A stretch of 64,000 nt of DNA from RYN-230 sp963813975 (lineage in GTDB: Bacteria; Actinomycetota; Actinomycetes; Streptosporangiales; Streptosporangiaceae), in NCBI GenBank assembly GCA_963813975.1, contig CAWFAP010000006.1, positions 2,170,001 through 2,234,000 on the forward strand. The letters run 5' to 3'. The notes under the pieces were generated by a model that was not told the DNA's origin, did no database searches, and saw nothing but the letters and a program-made list of their open reading frames with translations. Numbering within the stretch: the first letter of the stretch is position 1; the number at the start of each line of letters is the position of its first letter. Below, piece by piece: positions 17,523 through 25,359 of the stretch. The position numbers and the translations under genes were made by a program.

Positions 17523-18155
17523 ATGTCCGCCAGCCTGAGGACGCGCGTGGTCTTCTCGGGCCTCATCATCATGGCTGCCCTGGCCGGCGCGGTCCGCCTG
17601 GCGATGGCTGCCCCCGGGACGTTGACCGCTGAGGGCGGCCGGGCCCGGCCCGGGCCCGCGCTCAACCGGGCGCAGGCCCGGGCCATGCTGCCCGCCATCG
17701 ACGCCTACCTGGACCGGGACGCCGGGCGGCTCGGTTTCGGCGGCGCCCTGGACGCCAGGCTCAAGCCCCGGACCTTCTGCGACGCCAGCATCATCGAGAT
17801 CCGGCCCGGCGAGACGCTCTCGGGTGCGGGCGCCGGATCCCTCACGCTGTCCTGGCGAGTGGGCATCCTGATGAACTGCGGCGAGTTCGCCCGCCGGGGC
17901 CGCACCCTGGTCGAGGGCTCGGCGGGCGGCCCGGGAATCGGCGAGGTCGTCACCGTCGCCGGCCTGCCCGGCCATTACCTGGCCCGGGCCCTGGACGCCG
18001 GGCCGCCCTACCGGGACCAGGCCTGGGTCCACGCGCACTTCTCCCCCGGTGCCGCCACCCTGGTCCTCAACGAGAAGGTCGCCGCGCCCGACCTGGTCTA
18101 CCAGGCGCGCCAGGCCTTCGGCTTTCCGCCCGGCACCCGCGCCGTTGCGGGCTAA
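17523..18155 (+). CDS. Hypothetical secreted protein
   Basis: A 210-residue protein starting MSASLRTRVVFSGLIIMAALAGAVRLAMAAPG, a clear signal peptide or N-terminal anchor with likely cleavage after AMA. The mature part is soluble, with two Cys (RTFCDASIIEI and GILMNCGEFARRG) that could form a disulfide outside the membrane. No known family was recognised. The ATG at 17523 was chosen because it gives a proper signal peptide; an in-frame start at 17424 lies inside the preceding gene. It is the second gene of the DUF6518 operon. Confidence 0.7.
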   Translation: MSASLRTRVVFSGLIIMAALAGAVRLAMAAPGTLTAEGGRARPGPALNRAQARAMLPAIDAYLDRDAGRLGFGGALDARLKPRTFCDASIIEIRPGETLSGAGAGSLTLSWRVGILMNCGEFARRGRTLVEGSAGGPGIGEVVTVAGLPGHYLARALDAGPPYRDQAWVHAHFSPGAATLVLNEKVAAPDLVYQARQAFGFPPGTRAVAG

Positions 18156-18320
18156 CCGGCCCGGTCGGGGGCGGCGCAGTCAACGGCGGGCGGGAAGGCG
18201 AGACCGCGCCAGGCGGGCTGCCCGGCCTCGTAGCGCCCTGCGAGACGATGACCGGGCGCATCATCCTCCCTCTCCCGGAACCTCTGACGACCATGTCCTG
18301 CCCCATTTACCCTGCCGGGC

Positions 18321-18808
18321 ATGGTGCCGGAAATGATCCATGATGCGTTCGGCGGTGAGTCGCGGCGGCTGTCGGAGGTGATAGCCGGCCTCGATGACGC
18401 CGCCTTTGCCCGTCCCACCCGGTGTCATCCCTGGACCGTGGCGGAACTGGTGTACCACGTCGGGATGACGATGCGGCGGCTGCCCGGCATGCTCGCCGGG
18501 CCGGAGCCAACCGGGCCGGGCCTGGTGCCCGCGGCCGGCTACTACCGGGCGGATCAGCGGTTCTCCGCCGCCACGAACGACGACCGGATCCAGTCGGCCC
18601 AGCGCGGGGCCGACGGGCCTGGCCGATGCGGCAGCCCGGGCGCGTGACTTCGGCCAGGCCCGGCGGCGAGCCTGGGCCGCGCTGCAGGCCGCGCCTTCGG
18701 GGCGCGTGGGTGACCCTGATCGCCGGGCTGACCGGCCGCCGCCCGCTCGCGCCCGCCGAAAGCCAGCGCGTCGAGTCGGCCGGCGTCGGATGGCTCGCCC
18801 TCGGCTAA
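18321..18808 (+). pseudogene. Decayed mycothiol-dependent maleylpyruvate isomerase family gene
   Basis: The N-terminal family pattern is intact (LDDAAFARPTRCHPWTVAELVYHVGMTMRRL) but the frame then breaks twice. The sequence LADAAARARDFGQARRRAWAALQAAPSG continues in a second frame from about 18608, and the family's C-terminal TLIAGLTGRRPLAPAE...GWLALG continues in a third frame to the stop at 18808. The section between these two, which normally carries a conserved ...ELAVHGLDLA segment, is missing, so this is true decay rather than only sequence error. A TACCCT hexamer at 18308-18313, 8 bases before the ATG, survives as a leaderless promoter. Confidence 0.7.
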
Positions 18809-18862
18809 GCGGGGGACGCCCGGGCGGACAGGCGCGCGGCCGGCGCGACCGGCGGCAGGTGG

Positions 18863-19441
18863 TCACGGGGAGGGGTGAAGATGGGTGCGCTGCCCGTCGT
18901 GGTCGAAGATGCAGAGGATCTCCGCCGGGCCGCCGCGGGCCCCGACGGCGTGCGGAATCATGGTGGAGAACTCCGCCGCCTGGCCGGCCTCGACCAGGAT
19001 GGTCCGCTCCCCCAGCCTGAGCACGATGGTCCCGGACAGGACCGTGAACCAGTCCTTGCCCGGATGGACCCCGAGTTCACCCGCGCCGTCGCGGGGCGCC
19101 GGCTTGGTAATGCGCATCTTGGCCACGGTGACGCCGCGCGGCCCGGGTTCGCGGGTCAGCACCCAGGCGGTCATCCCCCGCACCTCGTCGCGCTGCGGCC
19201 TGATCACCACGTCGTCGTCATCGGCGGACTCGACCAGCTGGTCGAGGGTGGTCCCGAGGGCACGGGCGATCGGGGCCAGCTGGTCGAGGGCGATCCGCCG
19301 GTGGCCCGTCTCGATCCGGCTCAGCGTGGACGGGCTCAGGTAGCAGCGGGCCGCCAGTTCATCCAGCGACCAGCCCCGGGCGGCACGCAGCCCCCTGATC
19401 CGCTGGCGGACCAGGCCGTCGAGATCACTGTCTTGCGTCAT
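18863..19441 (-). CDS. XRE-family regulator with C-terminal cupin domain
   Basis: A 192-residue regulator. The N-terminal helix-turn-helix is IRGLRAARGWSLDELAARCYLSPSTLSRIETGHRRIALDQLAPIARALG. The C-terminal small cupin has the pattern GVHPGKDWFTVLSGTIVLRLGERTILVEAGQAAEFSTMIPHAVGA. This HTH_3 + cupin_2 layout is common for repressors that sense a small ligand, often amino-acid or polyamine related. The ATG at 19441 is preferred over a TTG two codons earlier. It is divergent from the methyltransferase gene with only 47 bases between starts, so it almost certainly controls that gene and itself. Confidence 0.88.
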   Translation of the reverse strand: MTQDSDLDGLVRQRIRGLRAARGWSLDELAARCYLSPSTLSRIETGHRRIALDQLAPIARALGTTLDQLVESADDDDVVIRPQRDEVRGMTAWVLTREPGPRGVTVAKMRITKPAPRDGAGELGVHPGKDWFTVLSGTIVLRLGERTILVEAGQAAEFSTMIPHAVGARGGPAEILCIFDHDGQRTHLHPSP

Positions 19442-19476
19442 AGGCAAGACTCTATGCCACTAGCGCAAACCACACA

Positions 19477-19482
19477 TAGCGT
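19477..19482 (+). promoter_or_regulatory. -10 hexamer for a leaderless methyltransferase transcript
   Basis: TAGCGT ending 7 bases before the ATG at 19489. The 47-base divergent region also contains a TTGCG...CGCAA inverted pair (about 19434 and 19463), a possible operator for the XRE-cupin protein. GTGGAGG also lies before the ATG, so a leadered transcript is possible too. Confidence 0.4.
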
Positions 19483-19488
19483 GGAGGC

Positions 19489-20346
19489 ATGGATAACCAT
19501 CGCGCCCGTCACCACGCTGGGGCCGAAGCCGACGAGGCGGTCCTGGCTGAGCTCCTGGACCTGGACGCCGAGGTGCTGCACGCCTACCTGTCCGACGTGA
19601 TCGGCTGGGTCGGCAACGTGGCGGCCGATCACCCCCTGCGCCGGATCCTCGACCTGGGCAGCGGCACCGGCACCGGCACTATCGCCCTGCTCCGGCACTT
19701 CCCGGGCGCCGAGGCGACCGCTGTGGACGCATCCGGGCCGATGCTGGGCCGCCTCCAGAACCAGGCCCGCGAGCTGGGTCTGGCCAGCCGGGTCCGGGTG
19801 GTCCAGGCGGACCTCGACGCGGGCTGGCCGGACACCGGCCACGTTGATCTGGTCTGGGCGTCCAACTCCATGCACCACATGGCCGATCCTGATCGCGTCC
19901 TGGCCCAGATCCTGGCCGCGCTCCACCCTCGCGGGGTACTGGCGGTGGCCGAGATGGACTCCTTCCCCCGCTTCCTGCCCGACGACCCCGGCATCGGCCG
20001 CCCCGGGCTCGAAGGCCGCTGCCACGCCGCCCGGGACGAAGTACAGGCCGGCGAGCTCCCGCATCTCGGCTCCGACTGGGGCCCCCGGCTGGCCGGGGCG
20101 GGCTTGGCCGTCGAGGCCCAGCGGACCTTCGTCATCGACCTGGCGCCCCCGCTTCCCGCCCCGGCCGGCCGCTACGCCCAGGTGTCCCTCCAGCGCCTCA
20201 GGTCCGCAGCCGGAGACCGGCTCAGCGCCGAGGACCTGGCCGCGCTGGACACGCTCCTCGACGGGGACGGGCCCGCCAGCATCCTGCGGCGCGAGGACCT
20301 CACCATCCGCACCACGAGGACTGTCTGGCTGGCCAGGCGGCCATAG
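19489..20346 (+). CDS. Class I SAM-dependent methyltransferase
   Basis: A 285-residue protein with a Rossmann-type methyltransferase fold. Motif I is ILDLGSGTGTGTIALLRHFPGA (residues ~53-74) with the acidic end of strand 2 in ATAVDASGPML. Motif II/III VVQADLDAGWPDTGHVDLVWASNSMHHMADPDRVLAQILAAL is typical of methyltransf_11/25 members. The substrate cannot be told from sequence. Divergent from the XRE-cupin regulator, which probably represses it. Length and domain order are normal. Confidence 0.88.
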   Translation: MDNHRARHHAGAEADEAVLAELLDLDAEVLHAYLSDVIGWVGNVAADHPLRRILDLGSGTGTGTIALLRHFPGAEATAVDASGPMLGRLQNQARELGLASRVRVVQADLDAGWPDTGHVDLVWASNSMHHMADPDRVLAQILAALHPRGVLAVAEMDSFPRFLPDDPGIGRPGLEGRCHAARDEVQAGELPHLGSDWGPRLAGAGLAVEAQRTFVIDLAPPLPAPAGRYAQVSLQRLRSAAGDRLSAEDLAALDTLLDGDGPASILRREDLTIRTTRTVWLARRP

Positions 20347-20436
20347 GGCAGCGGCCCGGCGGCCGGTCGTTCAGCCAGCTGTCCCTGGCGCTCCGGGTGA
20401 GGCCCGCACGGCAGGCCCGTTCGCCGTCCGCCAGTC

Positions 20437-21060
20437 TCAGCTGCCGAGGAGCCAGCCGTTCGCGCTAGCCAGGCGGACCGCCTCGGCGCGGGTGCGGGCG
20501 CCGGTCTTGCCGATCGCGGCCGACAAGTGGTTGCGTACCGTCCCCTCGGACAGGTGCAGCGCCGCGGCGATATCCGCCACCGTCCCCCCATCCCGGGCGG
20601 TGCGCAGCACGTCGGTCTCCCGGGGGGTGAGCGGGCTGTCCCCGGCGGCGAGCGTCTCCGCGGCCAGGCTGGGATCGACCACCCGGAGCCCGGAGGCGAC
20701 CCGGCGGACCGCATCGGCGAGCTGGCGGGCCGGGGTGTCCTTGACCACGAAGCCGCTGGCCCCGGCGGCCATCGCGCGGCGCAGGTAGCCGGGCCGGCCG
20801 AACGTGGTCACGACCAGCACCCGGCACGACGGCAGGGCCGCCCGGAGCTCCTGGGTGGCGCTGATCCCGTCCAGGCCGGGCATCTCGACGTCCAGCAGGG
20901 CCACGTCGGGCCGGGCCCGGCGGGCCTCGGGGACCACCTCGTCACCGCGGCCGACCTCGGCCACCACTTCCAGGTCGGGCTCCAGCGCGAGCAGCGCGGC
21001 CAGTGCCCCGCGGACCAGGGCTTGGTCATCGGCGAGCAGCAAGCGGATGGCGGTGCTCAC
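20437..21060 (-). CDS. NarL/FixJ-type response regulator
   Basis: A 207-residue two-component response regulator. The receiver domain has the acidic pocket DDQ (residues 11-13), phospho-acceptor Asp57 (VALLDVEMPGLDG) and the conserved Lys in FVVKDTPA. The C-terminal LuxR-type helix-turn-helix is LTPRETDVLRTARDGGTVADIAAALHLSEGTVRNHLSAAIGKTGARTRAEAVRLA. The GTG start at 21060 follows the histidine kinase stop by 7 bases, so the two are translated from one message. This kind of pair (DesK/DesR or LiaS/LiaR-like) typically senses membrane or envelope conditions. Confidence 0.93.
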   Translation of the reverse strand: MSTAIRLLLADDQALVRGALAALLALEPDLEVVAEVGRGDEVVPEARRARPDVALLDVEMPGLDGISATQELRAALPSCRVLVVTTFGRPGYLRRAMAAGASGFVVKDTPARQLADAVRRVASGLRVVDPSLAAETLAAGDSPLTPRETDVLRTARDGGTVADIAAALHLSEGTVRNHLSAAIGKTGARTRAEAVRLASANGWLLGS

Positions 21061-21067
21061 GGTGTGA

Positions 21068-22390
21068 TCATGACACGCGGACCCGCAGTGCGAAGCCGCC
21101 GGCCGCCGAGCGGCCGACGCTGACCCTCGCGCCGGCGCCGGCGGCCCGCTCCCGCAGCCCGGCCAGGCCGTGCCCGCTGGCCGGCCCGCCGCCGCCGCCG
21201 GCCAGGGTCCCCGGATGGTGCCCCGACCAGCTGTCGCAATCGCCTGCCCCGTGCGTCGTGCCGTCGGCCGGGTTGGGCGGACCGCAGCCGTCGTCGCTGA
21301 TCTCAACCTCGCTGGCGGTGACCCGGATGCGGCAGCGGGTGGCGCCACTGTGCCGGACCACGTTGGTGATGCCTTCGCGGACCGCCCAGCCGAACAGTTC
21401 CTGCCGCGGCCGCGGGATGCTGGTGATGCCCTGATCGGGCAGCTCCGCCTCGATGCCGGCCGCGGCCAGCGCGGTCCGGGCGCTGCGCAATTCGCCAGCC
21501 AGGGTGACCTCGCGGTACCCGGCCGCGGCGGCCCGGACATCAGCCAGCGCCTGCCGGGCGATCCGTTCCACGTCCGCGATCTCGGTGCCGGCCCGCTCCG
21601 GATCCAGGCTGGTGAGCCGCCCGGCCAGTTCCGCCTTGACCGCCACCACCGTCAGCGAGTGGCCGAGGATGTCGTGCAGGTCACGGGCGAACTGGTTGCG
21701 CTGCTCGGCCAGGGCGAGCCGGGTGATCTCATTCCGGGCCTCGATCAGCTGCGCGTTGCGCTGGATCACCTGGCTCACGCCCCACGCGGCCACGGCGGAG
21801 ACGAAGATCTGGAACGCCATGGTCCCGTCAACGGCCCAGCCCTGGGCCCAGGGGATGATCAGGGAGGCCGCGACGAAGGCACCTACCACGACCCATCCCG
21901 CGCGGGTGGGCAGCAGGAACACGGCCATCACGCTCACGTAGATCAGCAGGCCGGTGGCTGATGAGCCGAGAGCGGCGTAGGCCAGCCCCACGAACACGGT
22001 CTCGGCCACGATGACGCCCAGGCCGATCCGCCGGGACCGGTGCCGGTTCCGCGGGTCACGCAGGAAGCGGGCGGCGGCGAAGGTCACGATGAACACGGCC
22101 GCGAACGCGATCAGGTCGGCCAGCCCCAGGTACCGGCGGGCCAGGTTCGGGTCGGACCAGAGCCTGGTTACCGGCTGGGCCAGGTAGACCAGCCAGATGG
22201 CCGCGAACATCCAGCCCACCCGGCTCCACCGGCCGCGTGCGGCCATGAGCACAGGCGAGGCGGCCGGGCCGTCCTGGGCGATCCCCGCCGGGCTGGAGCC
22301 GGCCTGGCCGGTGCTCGCCGGGTCAGCGCTGGCCGGGGCGGGAGTGACCGCGCCGGCCTGCTCGCGCCGCTGGGCGGGGGCTTCGGTCAT
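21068..22390 (-). CDS. DesK/NarX-type sensor histidine kinase
   Basis: A 440-residue kinase with several membrane helices in the N-terminal half (VGWMFAAIWLVYLAQ, LIAFAAVFIVTFAAARFL, LGVIVAETVFVGLAYAAL, ATGLLIYVSVMAVFLLP, WVVVGAFVAASLIIPW, FQIFVSAVAAWGV). The HisKA_3 motif is RNQFARDLHDILGHSLTVV, with the His probably phosphorylated. The HATPase domain is WAVREGITNVVRHSGATRCRIRV...ISDDGCGPP and HGLAGLRERAAGAGARV, with a His/Gly-rich insertion between them. The ATG at 22390 was chosen; an in-frame ATG at 22564 would add 58 disordered residues. It pairs with the response regulator downstream. Confidence 0.88.
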   Translation of the reverse strand: MTEAPAQRREQAGAVTPAPASADPASTGQAGSSPAGIAQDGPAASPVLMAARGRWSRVGWMFAAIWLVYLAQPVTRLWSDPNLARRYLGLADLIAFAAVFIVTFAAARFLRDPRNRHRSRRIGLGVIVAETVFVGLAYAALGSSATGLLIYVSVMAVFLLPTRAGWVVVGAFVAASLIIPWAQGWAVDGTMAFQIFVSAVAAWGVSQVIQRNAQLIEARNEITRLALAEQRNQFARDLHDILGHSLTVVAVKAELAGRLTSLDPERAGTEIADVERIARQALADVRAAAAGYREVTLAGELRSARTALAAAGIEAELPDQGITSIPRPRQELFGWAVREGITNVVRHSGATRCRIRVTASEVEISDDGCGPPNPADGTTHGAGDCDSWSGHHPGTLAGGGGGPASGHGLAGLRERAAGAGARVSVGRSAAGGFALRVRVS

Positions 22391-22660
22391 GACGCTGCCC
22401 CGCCGCGCCCGGGCCGCAGGGTGACGGCCGGGCGGCTCATCGGGGCCGGCCGGAACTGGAGGGACCGCATACCCCGAGTCTGCTCGATCATCGGGCTGAC
22501 GGCTACTCGCCGGGTCCAGCGCCGCGGTCGCCGACGGCGCCCGGTCCAGCCAGTTGCCCGCCATGGTCCCATCATGCGTCCCGGCCCCGGCCAGGCCCGC
22601 TGCCGCGCGTCATGCCTGGGCCATGACAGATGTCATGGCCCAGGCAGCCCCGCCGCCTGG

Positions 22661-23062
22661 TCAGGGCTCGACCGGCAGCCCGTCCCGGGCCCAGGCCTGG
22701 AATCCGCCCGCCAGGTCGGTGGCCGCGTACAGGCCGAGATCCTGCAGCGAGGCGGCGGCCAGGCTGGAGGTGTAGCCGGCCGAGCACATCACGATGACCC
22801 GCAGGTCATAGGAGCCGGCCTCGGGCAGCCGGGCGTCCGACGCCGGATCCAGCCGCCACTCCAGGACGTTCCGCTCGATCGCCAGGGCCCCTGGCACCTG
22901 CCCCTCGGCGCCGCGCTGCGCCTGCGGCCGGATGTCCACCAGCAGTGCCCCCTCCGCCATGGCCGCCCAGGCCCGGGCCGGCTCCATCCGGTCCAGACGG
23001 CTCCGGGCCAGTTCGAGCACCTCGCTGATGGGCCGGGCTCCCGGCGGTGACGTGCGGATCAC
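22661..23062 (-). CDS. Rhodanese-like domain protein
   Basis: A 133-residue single-domain rhodanese. Family marks are AEGALLVDIRPQAQRGAEGQVPGALAIERNVLEWRL and the active-site loop VMCSAGYTSS, with the catalytic Cys at residue 93, so sulfur transfer is possible. The C-terminal ATDLAGGFQAWARDGLPV matches the family finish. Its GTG overlaps the cysteine dioxygenase stop (GTGA), implying coupled translation. Together they fit cysteine sulfur oxidation: the dioxygenase makes cysteine sulfinate and the rhodanese handles sulfane sulfur. The pairing is context-based inference. Confidence 0.9.
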   Translation of the reverse strand: MIRTSPPGARPISEVLELARSRLDRMEPARAWAAMAEGALLVDIRPQAQRGAEGQVPGALAIERNVLEWRLDPASDARLPEAGSYDLRVIVMCSAGYTSSLAAASLQDLGLYAATDLAGGFQAWARDGLPVEP

Positions 23063-23535
23063 CAGCGCTCCCCGGCGGTCTCCACGGCGGCCAGCACCAG
23101 CCCGCTGCGGGTCAGCTCGTAACGGCGCATCCCGGCCAGCGGCGGGGAGTACGCGTGGATGCTCACCGCGGGCGCGGCCGAATCGTTCACGACCTCGTGC
23201 ACGTGACGCGGCCCGAACGACCTTGCCCGGCCCGCCGGGAAGGTGGTGCTGGCCGGCGCCGGGTGACCCGCGGCGGGTGTCCGTTCCCGCAGCTCACCCT
23301 GGACCACGGTGAACGCGCCAGACGACCCGCAGTGGTCATGGAAGCCGGTGCGCTGCCCCGGCAGCCAGCTGAGCAGCCACACCTCGTGGTCCTCGCCGCG
23401 CTCCAGCCGCTCATACCAGCGCTCGACCTCGGAGTACCGGACCAGGCCGGCCCATTCCCCGGTACCCGCAGCCAGGCGCACGAGGTCAGCGAGCCGGGCC
23501 TGCCGCCGGCGGACTTCAGTGTTCGCGAGAAGCAT
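23059..23535 (-). CDS. Cysteine dioxygenase family protein
   Basis: A 158-residue cupin of the cysteine dioxygenase type I family, predicted to oxidise L-cysteine (or a related thiol) to the sulfinate with a mononuclear Fe(II). The iron ligands are visible as GFHDHCGSSGAFTVVQGEL (His66, His68) and FGPRHVHEVVN (His111 or His113). The GFHDHCGSSG loop matches actinobacterial members. The ATG at 23535 starts MLLANTEVRRRQ. Expression is probably controlled by a 21-base dyad just upstream. The rhodanese gene follows with a four-base overlap. Confidence 0.88.
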   Translation of the reverse strand: MLLANTEVRRRQARLADLVRLAAGTGEWAGLVRYSEVERWYERLERGEDHEVWLLSWLPGQRTGFHDHCGSSGAFTVVQGELRERTPAAGHPAPASTTFPAGRARSFGPRHVHEVVNDSAAPAVSIHAYSPPLAGMRRYELTRSGLVLAAVETAGERW

Positions 23536-23542
23536 CCTAGTT

Positions 23543-23567
23543 ATCCGATCGTTACGATAGGAATATA
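23543..23567 (-). promoter_or_regulatory. Cysteine dioxygenase promoter with overlapping dyad operator
   Basis: On the minus strand TATATT (23567 to 23562) is a good -10; transcription would start near 23555. An 11-base perfect dyad ATCGT-A-ACGAT is centred on 23553 and extends to a 21-base imperfect dyad (23543-23563, 8 of 10 pairs). It covers the transcript start, which is how a repressor site is placed. Confidence 0.5.
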
Positions 23568-23689
23568 GCGTACCGGGAGGGTAGCACGCCGGCCGGCAGT
23601 TCGCGGGCGGCATCGTGGCCGACTCCGACCCCGCCGCCGAACTGGCCGAAGCGCAAGCCACCTTCCGCCCCATGCAGTCCGCGCTGGAA

Positions 23690-23784
23690 GGCTGACGCAA
23701 ACCCCGCCAGGCCACGGGGCTGAGCACCGTGCGGATCGCCTGGATCTGCCCGTCGAGGATGTCAGGCGCGGAGACGCAGGTCAC
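23690..23784 (-). pseudogene. 3' remnant of an ECF sigma factor (SigJ-like) gene
   Basis: The minus strand reads ILDGQIQAIRTVLSPVAWRGLR. This resembles the C-terminal end of SigJ-type ECF sigma factors, whose SnoaL-like domain ends ...GRIAAIRTVLNPDKLRHL. No upstream sigma domains remain because the FAD oxidoreductase gene occupies the space. The remnant is short, so the call is tentative. The rest of 23536-23865 contains the cysteine dioxygenase promoter and, on the plus strand before 23866, the Shine-Dalgarno of the oxidoreductase. Confidence 0.4.
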
Positions 23785-23865
23785 GCCCGGCGGGGCTCAC
23801 ATCCTGGCTGGGCGTCTCGTCCCTCCTATGTACGAGTCAGGATTCTCCTGCGTGGAAGGAACGTT

Positions 23866-25206
23866 ATGAGCTCAGCGCTTGAAACCCTTCGCCGTGACTT
23901 CGGCGGCGACATCATCGAACCGGGCGGAGCGGAGTACGAATCGGCCAGCCGCTCGGTATTGGCTTCGGGTAGTCCGGCCTATGTTCTGCGGCCCAAGAGC
24001 GTCGGGGACGTGCAGGCCGGGGTCAGATTCGCTGCCCGCGCCGGGCTTTTGCTGTCCGTGCGAGGCGGCGGCCATGGCTTTCCCGGCTTCGGCACCAACG
24101 ACGGCGGCGTGGTGATCGACCTCAGCAAGCTCGCGAACGTGGAGATCATCGACGGTGACCGTCACCTCGTGCGGATCGGCGGCGGCGCCACCTGGGGTCA
24201 GGTCGCGGCCGCCTTGGCCCCGCATGACCTGGCGATCTCCTCAGGCGACACCAAGAGCGTCGGTGTCGGTGGGCTGACGTTGACCGGTGGTATCGGCTGG
24301 AAGGTCAGGAAGTACGGTCTGGCCCTGGACAACGTGGTCGCCGCAGAGGTGGTTACCGCCAACGGAGAGGTCGTGCATGCGGGCGCGGAGCGGAACCCGG
24401 AGCTGTTCTGGGCGATTCGCGGGGGCGGCGGAAATTTCGGGATCGTGACCGCCTTCGAATTCATGGCCCACCCGACGACAGACGTCTTCTACGGCAAGAT
24501 CGCCTTCCCGGCATCGGAGGCGGCCAGCGTGCTCCAGGGCTGGGCGGACTACCTCCGCGCCGCCCCCGAAGAGCTCACATCCATCGCGGACTTTGCCAAT
24601 CCATTCGCCGGCGGACCCGAAGCGCCGGTCGAGATCCACGTCGCCTTTGACGGCGATGATCCGGGGCTCGCGGCCCAGGCCATCGACCCGATCCGCCGGC
24701 TCGGCACCGTGACCGGCGACGATATCGCGCTGAAACCCTATGCCGACACGCTCGTGGACGGCGCGACCCTGCCGCCTGGCATCCAGCTTGTGACCCGGAG
24801 CGCATTTGTTGACAAGGAATCGGTGTCCGAGGTCCTTCAGATCCTGGCTGAGGTTGGGGCATCGGAGCGGTCGCCGTTCATCGCCCTTCGCAGCGTCGGC
24901 GGTGCGGTATCCCGGGTCCCCGACGACGCCACCGCCTACGCGCATCGCCACGCGGAATTGATGCTGGTGACTACCACCGCCGGTCCGGAGCGGGTCGTCG
25001 AGGCCGCTCGTCCGGCTCTGGAAACCATCTGGGGGAGACTCGCACCTCACGTCAACGGCGCCTACGCGAACTTCCTGGCCTCGGCCACCGAGGAGGATGT
25101 CGCCGCGATCTATCCGGCGGAGACGTATCAGCGGCTCGCAGCGGCCAAGCGTCAGTACGACCCCGGCAATCTGTTCGCCCGCAACCACAACGTCCGGCCT
25201 GAGTGA
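23866..25206 (+). CDS. FAD-binding oxidoreductase (berberine bridge enzyme-like)
   Basis: A 446-residue flavoprotein with a PCMH-type FAD domain and a C-terminal BBE segment (YPAETYQRLAAAKRQYDPGNLFARNHNVRP). The flavin-linking His is present (SVRGGGHGFPGFG, His70). The second covalent site, normally a Cys in a ...CPTVGVGG-type motif, reads GDTKSVGVGGLTLTGG here, so the enzyme is probably linked to FAD through His only. Such enzymes oxidise alcohols, sugars or secondary metabolites. GGAAGG lies about 6 bases before the ATG. The gene uses noticeably more A/T in third positions than its neighbours, suggesting recent transfer. A strong hairpin follows. Confidence 0.9.
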   Translation: MSSALETLRRDFGGDIIEPGGAEYESASRSVLASGSPAYVLRPKSVGDVQAGVRFAARAGLLLSVRGGGHGFPGFGTNDGGVVIDLSKLANVEIIDGDRHLVRIGGGATWGQVAAALAPHDLAISSGDTKSVGVGGLTLTGGIGWKVRKYGLALDNVVAAEVVTANGEVVHAGAERNPELFWAIRGGGGNFGIVTAFEFMAHPTTDVFYGKIAFPASEAASVLQGWADYLRAAPEELTSIADFANPFAGGPEAPVEIHVAFDGDDPGLAAQAIDPIRRLGTVTGDDIALKPYADTLVDGATLPPGIQLVTRSAFVDKESVSEVLQILAEVGASERSPFIALRSVGGAVSRVPDDATAYAHRHAELMLVTTTAGPERVVEAARPALETIWGRLAPHVNGAYANFLASATEEDVAAIYPAETYQRLAAAKRQYDPGNLFARNHNVRPE

Positions 25207-25225
25207 CGCTGGGCGGGCTAGCAGG

Positions 25226-25258
25226 ACGGCGGCCCCGCATGGGCGGTGGGGCCGCCGT
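25226..25258. terminator. Hairpin terminator between convergent genes
   Basis: ACGGCGGCCCC pairs perfectly with GGGGCCGCCGT across an 11-base loop. There is no U-tract, as is usual for actinobacterial terminators. It lies 20 bases after the oxidoreductase stop and can also serve the leftward ABC importer operon ending at 25360. Confidence 0.75.
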
Positions 25259-25359
25259 CTATCCGCAGGCCGGGCCGGGCACACGGCACGGCCCCGCTGC
25301 AGACGGGTCCCGGCCTCAGGGCCGGCGGCGGGCGGGGTCCAGGTCGCCCCCGGGCCAAC

